Shown here: in pieces, positions 1 to 6,575 of the stretch | How positions within the stretch are numbered: position 1 is the stretch's first letter | Layout of the letters: every line of letters starts with the position of its first letter | Source of the DNA: an uncultured bacterium | GTDB taxonomy: Bacteria; Bacteroidota; Bacteroidia; Bacteroidales; Bacteroidaceae | Assembly (NCBI GenBank): GCA_945788485.1 | Contig: CALZMB010000090.1 | Span: 1 to 8,617 of the forward strand | Direction: 5' to 3' | Length of the DNA stretch: 8,617 nucleotides | Program-made: the position numbers and the translations under genes | The notes under the pieces: model-generated | Database searches by the model: none | What the model was told of the DNA's origin: nothing | What the model saw: the letters and a program-made list of their open reading frames with translations, nothing else

Positions 1-2
1 GG

Positions 3-479
3 GTTTCAAACACTTTCTTTTGGGCAAAATATCCCACCACCGCGCCAATCGTCAATATACACGGCGTGGAGAACGACACGGCGCAGGTTGTCGTGCAGAT
101 GATAGACAAAAGCGAAACGCTGAAAGCTACGGCAATAGCGGTCGATGGAACAGCGGAGTTCTACTACGTCGAACCCGGAGAATACTATCTCAAAGCCATC
201 GTTGACGAGAACAGGAACGGACAATGGGACACCGGAGACTACAGCATCGGACTGCAGCCCGAGAAAGTGTTCTACAAGCCGGAACCCGTCGAATGCAAGG
301 CGAAATGGGACCTCACCACAGACTTCGACTTCAAGAAACACCCGCTCTTCATGCAGAAACCAAGAGAGATGGTGAAACAGAAAGCCGAGAAAAAGAAAAC
401 GGTGAAAAACCTCAACGCGAAACGTGCAGAGGAGATGAACATAAAATACGACAAGGAGAAGGTGGACAGCAAGTTCTGA
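3..479 (+). CDS. Ig-like domain protein of Bacteroidetes, C-terminal part (5' end outside window)
   Basis: The frame is open from the window edge, so the ATG-less start lies upstream; only the last 158 residues are present. The visible part reads as a beta-rich domain followed by a charged tail. Its hallmark is a stretch with DENRNGQWDTGDY, where spaced acidic residues and Asn/Gly resemble a calcium-loop-like turn, then LQPEKVFYKPEPVECKAKWD. From memory, this matches the C-terminus of Bacteroidales proteins annotated as Ig-like (Big_5/SbsA-type) domain-containing lipoproteins, which are envelope proteins of unknown role. The last 40 residues are rich in Lys, Glu and Arg (KQKAEKKKTVKNLNAKRAEE), as in those relatives. 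The signal peptide cannot be seen because the N-terminus is missing. The gene ends 197 bases before the FKBP operon, which has its own promoter, so the two are probably separate units. The family match is fairly secure; the function is unknown. Confidence 0.7.
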   Translation, partial: VSNTFFWAKYPTTAPIVNIHGVENDTAQVVVQMIDKSETLKATAIAVDGTAEFYYVEPGEYYLKAIVDENRNGQWDTGDYSIGLQPEKVFYKPEPVECKAKWDLTTDFDFKKHPLFMQKPREMVKQKAEKKKTVKNLNAKRAEEMNIKYDKEKVDSKF

Positions 480-580
480 AAACCGCTCAGATACATGGAC
501 ATACATGCCCGGAACTGTGCCGAGATACTAAAAGAATATAATTTTTCGGCTGTATCAACCAACATCTCAACCAAATGTTA

Positions 581-588
581 TAACTTTG
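581..588 (+). promoter_or_regulatory. Bacteroidetes-type -7 promoter box for the FKBP operon
   Basis: TAACTTTG fits the Bacteroidetes -7 consensus TAnnTTTG exactly. It lies 88 bases before the first FKBP start, which would give a leader of roughly 80 bases ending in an A-rich stretch (ACAAATAACAAGCAAAACAACGAA) just before the ATG, typical for translation initiation in this phylum. I see no clear -33 TTG element at the expected distance, so the call rests on the -7 box and its placement. Confidence 0.6.
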
Positions 589-676
589 CACTTCGGCTTC
601 CGCACGCAAAAAAAGATACTGGCATACAAAGCCATGCGAAACGGACATAAAAACAAATAACAAGCAAAACAACGAA

Positions 677-1282
677 ATGGACAAATTAAGTTATGCGCTC
701 GGCCTCGGAATAGGCACGCAGCTCGCACAACTCGGTGCAAAAGACATCAATCTCGACGATTTCAAAATGGCTGTCGCTGACATGCTGGCAGGAAAACAAT
801 CGCAGCTGCCGCAGGACGAGGCACAGAAAATAGTGAACGAGTTTTTCCAGAAACAGGAAGAAAAAGAGATAGAACGCCGCAGAAATGCCGGCAAGGCAGC
901 GAAAGAAGAGGGAGAGAAATATCTCGCCGAAAACCTCAAGAACCCGAAAGTGATACAGACACCTTCCGGACTGCAGTATGAGGTGCTCGTCGAAGGCAGC
1001 GGAAAACAGCCGAAGGCAACCGACACAGTGAAGGTTCACTATGAGGGAAAACTCATCGACGGACAGGTTTTCGACAGCAGCATACAGCGCGGAGAGCCTA
1101 TCGCTTTCCCACTCAACGGCGTCATTGCAGGATGGACAGAGGGCCTGCAGCTGATGAGCGAAGGAGCGAAATACAGATTCCACATACCATACCACCTCGC
1201 TTACGGCGAACATGGGGCAGGGGCGTCGATTCCGCCATACGCCACACTCATCTTCGACGTAGAACTGATTGAGGTGCAGTGA
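677..1282 (+). CDS. fklB: Cytoplasmic FKBP-type peptidyl-prolyl cis-trans isomerase (FklB-like)
   Basis: The 201-residue product catalyses cis-trans isomerisation of X-Pro bonds and helps protein folding. Residues 1-85 form the helical FKBP_N dimerisation arm (it begins LSYALGLGIGTQLAQLG, close to E. coli FklB and Mip), and residues 110-201 form the FKBP_C catalytic domain. Pocket residues are largely kept: Y122 (VHYEG), F132-D133, F144, V149-I150, W153 at the pocket floor, Y176, I185-P186-P187 and F193. This is the most canonical of the three isomerases here. There is no signal peptide or membrane segment, so it should act in the cytoplasm. The ATG follows an A-rich leader and begins directly with conserved family sequence. 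It is the first gene of a likely three-gene operon, 56 bases before the lipoprotein paralogue. The family call is secure; the fklB symbol is assigned by architecture and similarity. Confidence 0.9.
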   Translation: MDKLSYALGLGIGTQLAQLGAKDINLDDFKMAVADMLAGKQSQLPQDEAQKIVNEFFQKQEEKEIERRRNAGKAAKEEGEKYLAENLKNPKVIQTPSGLQYEVLVEGSGKQPKATDTVKVHYEGKLIDGQVFDSSIQRGEPIAFPLNGVIAGWTEGLQLMSEGAKYRFHIPYHLAYGEHGAGASIPPYATLIFDVELIEVQ

Positions 1283-1338
1283 CAAGAAAAGAAAACGAAG
1301 ACAAAAACAAAAAACAAAACAAAAATAGCTTTAAGACA

Positions 1339-2211
1339 ATGAAGAAAATCACAATCCTGGCTGTTTCAGCCATCGCGGCACTCGGATTCAGTGCCTGCGG
1401 AAACTCAACACCTAAGGCAGACCTCCAGACAGACCTCGACACAATGAGCTACGCCATCGGCATGGCACAGTCGAACGGGCTGTCGCAGTATCTCGTTGAA
1501 CGAATGGGCGTGGACTCGACATACGTAGCAGACTTTATCAAAGGCCTGAACGAAGGAGTGTCGGCGGGAGACGACAAGAAGAAAGCCGCATATTATGCCG
1601 GCATACAAATCGGACAGCAAATCTCTAACCAGATGATCAAGGGCATCAACCACGAAATCTTCGGCGAGGATTCGACAAAGACCATCTCTCTCAAAAACTT
1701 CATGGCGGGCTTCGTCAGCGGATATACCGGCAAGGGCGGCCTCATGACAATGGAGCAGGCCGGCATGACAGCGCAGGCGAAGATGGAAGAGATAAAGGCG
1801 AAGAACATGGAAGAGCAGTTCGGCCCGAACAAGAAGGCAGGCGAAGTGTTCCTCGCTAAGAACAAGACTGCAAAAGACGTGAAGGTGCTCCCCTCTGGCG
1901 TGCAGTATAAAGTGATAAAAGAAGGAACAGGCGCCGTGCCTGCTGACACCTCTGCCGTGAAGGTACACTACGAGGGCAAACTCCTCGACGGAACAGTGTT
2001 CGACAGCTCATACAAACGCAACGAACCGACAACTCTGCGCGCCAACCAGGTGATAAAGGGATGGACAGAAGCACTCACACACATGCCGGTAGGCTCGGTG
2101 TGGGAGGTGTATATCCCGCAGGAACTCGCCTACGGATCGCGCGAGGCAGGACAGATTAAGCCTTTCTCTTGTCTGATATTCAAAATCGAACTCATCAGCA
2201 TAGAAAAATGA
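1339..2211 (+). CDS. FKBP-type peptidyl-prolyl isomerase, lipoprotein
   Basis: A 290-residue prolyl isomerase. I chose the ATG at 1339 rather than the in-frame ATG at 1279, because it gives a clean lipoprotein signal: KK, a hydrophobic core, then GFSAC with the lipidated Cys at residue 20. The sequence between the two ATGs is a Lys/Asn-rich run that looks like an A-rich leader. Residues 35-175 form a long helical FKBP_N region (YAIGMAQSNGLSQYL..., AGIQIGQQISNQM), and residues 195-290 form FKBP_C. Y211, F221-D222, V238-I239, W242, Y265 and F281 of the pocket are kept, but the usual Phe is L233 and the IPP loop reads I273-K274-P275, so the pocket is altered. No acidic residues follow the Cys at once, so a Bacteroidetes surface-export signal is not evident and a periplasm-facing location is likelier. 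The stop codon overlaps the next ATG (ATGA). Confidence 0.88.
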   Translation: MKKITILAVSAIAALGFSACGNSTPKADLQTDLDTMSYAIGMAQSNGLSQYLVERMGVDSTYVADFIKGLNEGVSAGDDKKKAAYYAGIQIGQQISNQMIKGINHEIFGEDSTKTISLKNFMAGFVSGYTGKGGLMTMEQAGMTAQAKMEEIKAKNMEEQFGPNKKAGEVFLAKNKTAKDVKVLPSGVQYKVIKEGTGAVPADTSAVKVHYEGKLLDGTVFDSSYKRNEPTTLRANQVIKGWTEALTHMPVGSVWEVYIPQELAYGSREAGQIKPFSCLIFKIELISIEK

Positions 2212-3203
2212 AACGTACACTGATAGCATTGGCACTCGCCCTCGTGGCGAGTGCTTCTTTGTCAACAGCCCTGGCAAAGGAGAAGAAAAAGAAAAACGCG
2301 AAGACGGAAACGACGGTTCAGGCACAGCCCGTGAAGCTCTGCTCTCTCAACGACAGCGTCAGCTATGCCACTGGAAAACTGCTCACGCAGGGAATGATGG
2401 ACTATGTCGTGTCGCAACTGAAACTCGACACCGCATACATGGCTGATTTCGTCAATGCACTGAAAGAGAACCTCAGCGCAGAAGACACGCCGCAGAACAC
2501 AGCACGCAACGCAGGTATGCAAATCGCCCACCTCATACGGACAAGCATGCTGACACGCGTGTCGCAACAGTTCAGCGACGCCGGAATGCCACTCGACACT
2601 TGTCTGCTGAAAAGAGGATTCATCGACGCCGTCTCGAACGACACCACATGCTTCACCGTTGACGAAGCCATAAAGTTCCAGACGGGGGAGATGCGGAAAC
2701 AGAAGGCTATGCAGGATGAGAAGAAACGCGCCGCCGGAAAGGCCTGGCTCGAAGAGAACGCTAAGCAGCCCGGCGTGCAGACCACAGTCTCCGGACTGCA
2801 GTACCGGGTAATAAAGCAAGGCGACGGACCCGTCGCTGCAGGCGACGAGAACGTCACGGTGAAATACGAAGGACGCCTCATCGACGGAACGGTGTTCGAC
2901 AGCTCGTACAAACGCAACCCGCAGACCGTCACATTCAAACCCTCGCAGGTAATAAAAGGATGGACCGAGGCCCTGCACATGATGCCAGAAGGGTCGGAAT
3001 GGGAAATCTATGTGCCGGAGAATATCGGATACGGAGAGCGCGCCATGGGCAATATACCGCCATTCTCTACACTCATCTTCAAAATGGAAATAGTGAAAGT
3101 GGAGAAGGACGAACCGGCTAAGACAGAGCAGGAGACAAAGGCGGGGGCAAAGAAGACAAACGCGAACAAAGCCGCTGCAAGGAAGACATCCGCAAAGAAA
3201 TGA
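2208..3203 (+). CDS. Secreted FKBP-type peptidyl-prolyl isomerase with basic C-terminal tail
   Basis: A 331-residue periplasmic prolyl isomerase. The start at 2208 is preferred over an upstream in-frame ATG at 2169 because it yields a classical signal peptide (MKRTLIALALALVASA..., cleavage after ALA at residue 23) and overlaps the preceding stop as ATGA, which suggests translational coupling. The mature protein starts with a basic run, KEKKKKNAK. A helical FKBP_N region (about 40-180) precedes FKBP_C (about 200-300), with Y220, F230-D231, F243, V248-I249, W252, Y275, I283-P284-P285 and F291 in place, so the pocket looks intact and activity is likely. Beyond the domain a 31-residue tail (301-331) is made largely of Lys, Ala, Thr and Asn (AAARKTSAKK at the end). 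Such a tail is not part of the FKBP fold. It is the last gene of the FKBP operon. Confidence 0.88.
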   Translation: MKRTLIALALALVASASLSTALAKEKKKKNAKTETTVQAQPVKLCSLNDSVSYATGKLLTQGMMDYVVSQLKLDTAYMADFVNALKENLSAEDTPQNTARNAGMQIAHLIRTSMLTRVSQQFSDAGMPLDTCLLKRGFIDAVSNDTTCFTVDEAIKFQTGEMRKQKAMQDEKKRAAGKAWLEENAKQPGVQTTVSGLQYRVIKQGDGPVAAGDENVTVKYEGRLIDGTVFDSSYKRNPQTVTFKPSQVIKGWTEALHMMPEGSEWEIYVPENIGYGERAMGNIPPFSTLIFKMEIVKVEKDEPAKTEQETKAGAKKTNANKAAARKTSAKK

Positions 3204-3231
3204 CACGACACATGCCGACAAAAGATGCCGG

Positions 3232-3264
3232 ACAGCATCAGAACAACATCTGAACAGCATCTGA
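3232..3264 (+). repeat. Three tandem imperfect 11-bp repeats
   Basis: Three head-to-tail copies stand 28 bases after the last FKBP stop: ACAGCATCAGA, ACAACATCTGA and ACAGCATCTGA, each differing from the next at one or two bases. They lie in a non-coding stretch. The repeat may be slippage-derived or a binding site; nothing in the sequence decides this. Confidence 0.55.
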
Positions 3265-3288
3265 CGGCACGGGACAAGCCAACAGCAA

Positions 3289-3328
3289 CAGGCAGGCATC
3301 GCACGCTAATGCGCGAAATGCCTGCCTG
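3289..3328 (+). terminator. Strong stem-loop, probable 3' end of the FKBP operon
   Basis: The arms CAGGCAGGCAT and ATGCCTGCCTG are perfect 11-bp inverted repeats with an 18-base loop that itself can form a small CGCA/TGCG stem. A second short hairpin (CGCG-CTTCT-CGCG) follows at once. There is no T-tract, so it is not a textbook intrinsic terminator. It may mark the transcript end, act as an RNA-stabilising structure, or both. Confidence 0.4.
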
Positions 3329-3486
3329 CCGCGCTTCTCGCGCAAGATGATGCAGCATGACGCGCCATAGCACGTGGCAGAGCGGAGAACGCCCGCAAAT
3401 CTGCCAAAGGAAATGTATTGTAACTAAAAAAAGTTAAGAAAAAGCCTTTTTACGACCGCACATGCCTTTTTCCAAGCAAAAAGGTG

Positions 3487-3494
3487 TAACTTTG
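3487..3494 (+). promoter_or_regulatory. Bacteroidetes-type -7 promoter box for tRNA-Leu
   Basis: TAACTTTG is an exact match to TAnnTTTG, in an AT-rich context, 38 bases before the mature tRNA 5' end. It is identical to the box in front of the FKBP operon. It implies a short 5' leader of about 30 bases, to be removed by RNase P. No convincing -33 TTG is seen. Confidence 0.65.
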
Positions 3495-3532
3495 CATAAC
3501 ATACGTGCAGGGAGGAAATACACGCAGCGTAT

Positions 3533-3617
3533 GCCGCGATGGTGGAATGGTAGACACTGGAGACTTAAAATCTCCTGGCCCGAAACGGCCGTGCGGGTTC
3601 GAGTCCCGCTCGCGGTA
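3533..3617 (+). tRNA. tRNA-Leu (anticodon UAA)
   Basis: An 85-base class II tRNA that decodes UUA leucine codons (and UUG by wobble). Acceptor GCCGCGA pairs with TCGCGGT, including the G1-U72 wobble that E. coli tRNA-Leu(UAA) also has. The D stem is GTG/CAC, with a GG-containing loop. The anticodon stem GGAGA/TCTCC encloses CTTAAAA, with TAA at 3566-3568. The long variable arm GGCC-CGAAAC-GGCC is typical of Leu tRNAs, and the T arm GCGGG-TTCGAGT-CCCGC is perfect. The discriminator is A73 at 3617. CCA is not encoded (CGC follows), so it would be added by the CCA-adding enzyme. The gene stands alone with its own promoter. Confidence 0.96.
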
Positions 3618-3862
3618 CGCACCAATCACGAGGGCTGAATGCCCTGACATATACACTGACGCAAAAGCAGAAAGACAGGTAGTAGCCGTAAATATCGTAT
3701 GTTATGGTTGCCGCCTGCTTCCGTTTCAGACAATGCCTTCCGATACAGCCAACGTCGGGAGATTGCCTCCATGACAGACAACGCAGAGCAGGGATGGGAA
3801 AACGCTGAACCTGCGTCAGAACATCACGAAACATTCAATTCTTTTTTTATACACCTTCATCT
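3618..3862. other. Leader/intergenic region between tRNA-Leu and the TPR lipoprotein gene
   Basis: No established gene is seen. A weak promoter-like TATGGTTG (one mismatch to TAnnTTTG) lies at 3703-3710. A 32-codon open frame (3771-3869, MTDNAEQGWENAEP...) runs into and overlaps the next start codon by seven bases; its reality is uncertain. A T-rich patch (TTCTTTTTTTATA) directly precedes the start. Confidence 0.4.
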
Positions 3863-5545
3863 ATGTTAAAGAAAATTATCCTACCAGTTGCAGCTACAGC
3901 ACTTGTCGTTATGACATCATGTTCGGGCAAGCTCGGAGCCTTGTCAGCAGACAACTTCACCGTCGTCCCTAACCCAATGGAAACACAGGGCGGATATGTC
4001 CCCGTAACAATCAACGGCAATTTCCCCGAGAAGTATATGAAGAAAAAGGCGGTTGTCACTGTCACGCCAGAGCTGCGCGCCGCCGACGGCTCTGTCCTGC
4101 GCGGAGTGCCTGCCACTTTCCAAGGCGAGAAAGTGATGGGAAACAACCAGACAGTAAGCTATCTGCTCGGAGGACACTACGCAATGAAAGCGGAGTTCCC
4201 GTACAGCGACACATATCATAAGAGCGACCTCTATCTCACGTTCAACGCGTCGATAGGCAAGAAGAATGTAGAGGTGCCCGCTGTGAAAGTGGCTAACGGC
4301 ATCATCGCCACATCTGAACTCTATCGCCTCGCAATGACACAGACTGGCGGATGCATCGCGCCAGACACTTTCCAGCGTGTACGCAAAGAACGCCAGGAAG
4401 CAAGCGTGAAGTTCCTCATCAACCAGGCGCAGCTCCGTCAAGGAGAACTGAAGAACAACTCAGTGAAGGAATTCCTCAACATGCTGCGCACCATCAACAA
4501 CGAGAAAGAGGCATACGTCCTCTCTAACGTAGAGGTGAAGGCATACGCTTCGCCTGACGGCGGCGAGAAACTCAACGACAAACTCGCGGCAAAACGCCAG
4601 AGCGTCTCTGAAAACTATGTGAAGCAGCAGCTCAAGAAACTCAACGTCAGCACAAACGTAGGAGGACAATACACAGCTCAGGACTGGGAAGGCTTCAAAC
4701 AGCTCGTCTCGGCAAGCAACATCCAGGACAAGGATGTCATCCTGCGAGTGCTCTCAATGTATCAGGACCCGGAAGAACGCGAACAGCAGATAAAGAACAT
4801 GAGCGCCGGATTCCGCGAACTCGCCGACGGCATTCTGCCGGAACTGCGCCGCTCGCGCCTCATCATCAACTATGAGACAGTAGGACGCAGCGACGAGGAA
4901 ATCATGCAGCAGTATAAGGACGACGCAGAGAAACTCTCAAACGACGAGCTGCTCTATGCCGCTATCCTCGAAGGCGTGGACAACGCCAAGGCAGAAGAGA
5001 TATACAAAAAGACGGCGAAAATCTATCCTAACGACTACCGTGCTTACAACAACATCGCCGTACAGGAACTGAAGAAGGGCGACGTCAAGCTCGCCAAAGA
5101 ATATCTTGACAAAGCCCTCTCGCTCTCGCCGAAAGCGGCAGAGCCAAAGGCTAACCTCGCCCTCATCGCACTCAAGAGCGGCAATGTGACCAAGGCGCAG
5201 GAGTATATCTCACAGGCTATCGGAGGCAACGACTACAACTTCGCGCTCGGCACATACAACATTGCCAAGGGTGACTACGCGGCAGCAGCCGACAACCTCA
5301 AAGGCATGAACAACAACATGGCAGCTCTCGCGCAAATCCTGAACAAGGATTACGAGAGCGCACGCGTCATCTTCAAGCAGATCGCTAACAACGGCGATGG
5401 CGTCACAGACTATCTCCGCGCAGTGATGAGCGCACGTCAGGGCAACTCCTACGCTGCCAACACTTATCTGAAAGACGCTATCTCAAAGAACGGCAAACTC
5501 GCTTTCTATGCTGAAGACGACCTCGAATTCAGCAAGATAAAGTAG
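3863..5545 (+). CDS. TPR lipoprotein with an OmpA-like segment
   Basis: A 560-residue outer-envelope lipoprotein. The SPII signal MLKKIILPVAATALVVMTSC puts the lipidated Cys at residue 20; the next residues (SGKLGAL) carry no acidic surface-export signal, so it probably faces the periplasm. Residues 25-175 look like a beta-rich N-terminal region I cannot name. Residues about 190-290 resemble an OmpA C-terminal fold: V223-EVKAYASPDGG followed by N238-DKLAAKR with R245, the position that contacts peptidoglycan in OmpA. The usual Asp is Ser230. Residues about 365-500 hold TPR-type helices (RAYNNIAVQELKKGDVKLA, then ANLALIALKSGNVTKA), ending in a helical tail. From memory, relatives are common in Bacteroidales and annotated as TPR proteins of unknown role. 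A scaffold tied to the cell wall is my inference. No Shine-Dalgarno precedes the ATG. It is followed after 38 bases by another lipoprotein gene, probably co-transcribed. Confidence 0.82.
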   Translation: MLKKIILPVAATALVVMTSCSGKLGALSADNFTVVPNPMETQGGYVPVTINGNFPEKYMKKKAVVTVTPELRAADGSVLRGVPATFQGEKVMGNNQTVSYLLGGHYAMKAEFPYSDTYHKSDLYLTFNASIGKKNVEVPAVKVANGIIATSELYRLAMTQTGGCIAPDTFQRVRKERQEASVKFLINQAQLRQGELKNNSVKEFLNMLRTINNEKEAYVLSNVEVKAYASPDGGEKLNDKLAAKRQSVSENYVKQQLKKLNVSTNVGGQYTAQDWEGFKQLVSASNIQDKDVILRVLSMYQDPEEREQQIKNMSAGFRELADGILPELRRSRLIINYETVGRSDEEIMQQYKDDAEKLSNDELLYAAILEGVDNAKAEEIYKKTAKIYPNDYRAYNNIAVQELKKGDVKLAKEYLDKALSLSPKAAEPKANLALIALKSGNVTKAQEYISQAIGGNDYNFALGTYNIAKGDYAAAADNLKGMNNNMAALAQILNKDYESARVIFKQIANNGDGVTDYLRAVMSARQGNSYAANTYLKDAISKNGKLAFYAEDDLEFSKIK

Positions 5546-5551
5546 AAGACG

Positions 5552-5568
5552 GGGCATCCCGAATGCCC
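5552..5568 (+). other. Short hairpin between the two lipoprotein genes
   Basis: GGGCAT and ATGCCC form a perfect 6-bp stem around a CCCGA loop in the 38-base gap. No T-tract follows, so it is not a terminator by itself; it could adjust the expression of the second gene or stabilise the first message. It may also be chance. Confidence 0.3.
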
Positions 5569-5583
5569 ATAACACATATTCTG

Positions 5584-6570
5584 ATGAGGAACATCCTTAT
5601 AGCGCTCACCCTGATTCTGGCGGCATGTGGACCTGACAACAGTCATATAAAACTCGACGGCCATTTGCTCAACCTGAATCAGGGTGAGTTCTTGGTTTAC
5701 AGCACTGACGGCGCCATACAAGGCATCGACACAATCACTGTCATGGGCGGACGGTTTGAGTATGAACCCTTGTGCGAACATGAGGGGACTATAGTCATAA
5801 CGATGCCAAACGGACAGGAAGTGCCGGTCTTTGTCAAGCCGGGGAAATCATATTCTGTATCTGGCGACGCGCAGAACCTGAAGCTGGTGAAAGTGAAAGG
5901 CGGCGAAGAGAACAAGCTGATGAACGAGTTCAGAGAGCAGGTGGCACAGGCCTCTCCCGACACCGTGCCCGCGGAAGCCATCGTGCAACTTGTGGAGAAG
6001 AACCCGGCATCGGCCGTGGGACTGTATCTCGTCACACGTCACATCATCCAGCGAAAGGGCGATTACGCCACCGCCTTGCGCCTGCTGGACAAAATGCTTG
6101 CGGCTGACAGCGAGAACACACGTGTGCAAGTGTTGCAGAACCAAGTCGGAGAGATGGCTCTCGTGATGAAGGGGAAGCCTCTGCCCGCATTCAACGCTGC
6201 TGATGTCAACGGGAAGACAGTGACAGAACGTGACTTGAAAACCGGCACGACAATCATTGCCACATACGCCGTGTGGGATTTTGAGAGCACCAACCAGGTG
6301 AGGAGAATCCGTGGCATCGATGCGGAGAAACAGAAGAAATGGCGGACCATAGCCATCTCTTTCGACCCGTATAAGAAGACAGCAAAAGACGCTCTCAGCA
6401 TGTATGCTGACGACATATACATCATCTGCGACGAGAAGATGAGCGAGACACCGCTCGCACATAAGTTTGGCATGCTGCAGACCGGCGTGGTGATGATCGT
6501 GAGAGACGGCGTCATCGTCGAACGCTCACTCTATGGCGAACCGCTCTACAACTATCTCCGAAGCCTGTGA
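5584..6570 (+). CDS. Thioredoxin-fold lipoprotein lacking the CXXC motif
   Basis: A 328-residue lipoprotein. I chose the ATG at 5584 over 5563 because it begins a compact SPII signal, MRNILIALTLILAAC (Cys15). Residues 20-105 are a beta-rich domain like the N-terminal DUF4369 of Bacteroidetes thiol-disulfide proteins (IKLDGHLLNLNQGEFLVYS, then GGRFEYEP and PVFVKPGKSYSVSGD). Residues 105-185 are helical. From about 190 it follows the TlpA/AhpC thioredoxin pattern (GKPLPAFNAADVNGKTVTERDLK, TTIIATYAVW), but where CGPC would stand it has D232-F-E-S235, and the cis-proline position before the VMIVRDG strand is T300. It therefore probably has no disulfide chemistry and may act by binding. It sits 38 bases behind the TPR/OmpA-like lipoprotein and ends at a terminator, which suggests a two-gene unit. 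The partner and substrate are unknown. Confidence 0.8.
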   Translation: MRNILIALTLILAACGPDNSHIKLDGHLLNLNQGEFLVYSTDGAIQGIDTITVMGGRFEYEPLCEHEGTIVITMPNGQEVPVFVKPGKSYSVSGDAQNLKLVKVKGGEENKLMNEFREQVAQASPDTVPAEAIVQLVEKNPASAVGLYLVTRHIIQRKGDYATALRLLDKMLAADSENTRVQVLQNQVGEMALVMKGKPLPAFNAADVNGKTVTERDLKTGTTIIATYAVWDFESTNQVRRIRGIDAEKQKKWRTIAISFDPYKKTAKDALSMYADDIYIICDEKMSETPLAHKFGMLQTGVVMIVRDGVIVERSLYGEPLYNYLRSL

Positions 6571-6575
6571 AACCT

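Larger units (their letters stand above)
3204..3532. other. Intergenic stretch without a gene
   Basis: I find no credible coding sequence here on either strand. It holds the 11-bp triple repeat (3232-3264), the stem-loop (3289-3328), an AT-richer zone from about 3415, and the promoter for the tRNA (3487-3494). The sharp drop in GC at about 3415 marks the switch from the operon's 3' end to the tRNA promoter region. Confidence 0.6.

Noticed and set aside
515..552. A possible terminator GCCGA...TCGGC after the Ig-like gene
   Set aside because: The stem is only 5 bp with a loop of more than 20 bases; too weak to call.
495..650. A 51-residue + strand open frame (MDIHARNCAEILKEY...) between the Ig-like gene and the FKBP operon
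   Set aside because: It runs straight through the promoter box at 581, has no family resemblance and no leader features; most likely chance.
686..1285. Long minus-strand open frames opposite the FKBP, TPR and comM genes
   Set aside because: They are rich in Cys, His, Phe and Leu, show no recognisable domain, and mirror the codon pattern of the real genes on the + strand.
1279..1338. Use of the upstream ATG at 1279 for the FKBP lipoprotein
   Set aside because: The extra 20 residues are a Lys/Asn-rich run from an A-rich leader and would bury the lipoprotein signal; the ATG at 1339 gives a proper SPII signal.
3533..3617. The tRNA-Leu as an integration site for a mobile element
   Set aside because: No integrase gene and no duplicated tRNA 3' end are seen in the flanking sequence of this window.
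3618..3632. The ACCA after the tRNA as an encoded CCA end
   Set aside because: It is offset by three bases (CGC) from the discriminator A73, so it cannot serve as the tRNA 3' end.
3505..3774. An 89-residue + strand frame covering the tRNA
   Set aside because: It translates through the tRNA-Leu gene (GGMVDTGDLKSPG...), a well-known false product of tRNA sequence.
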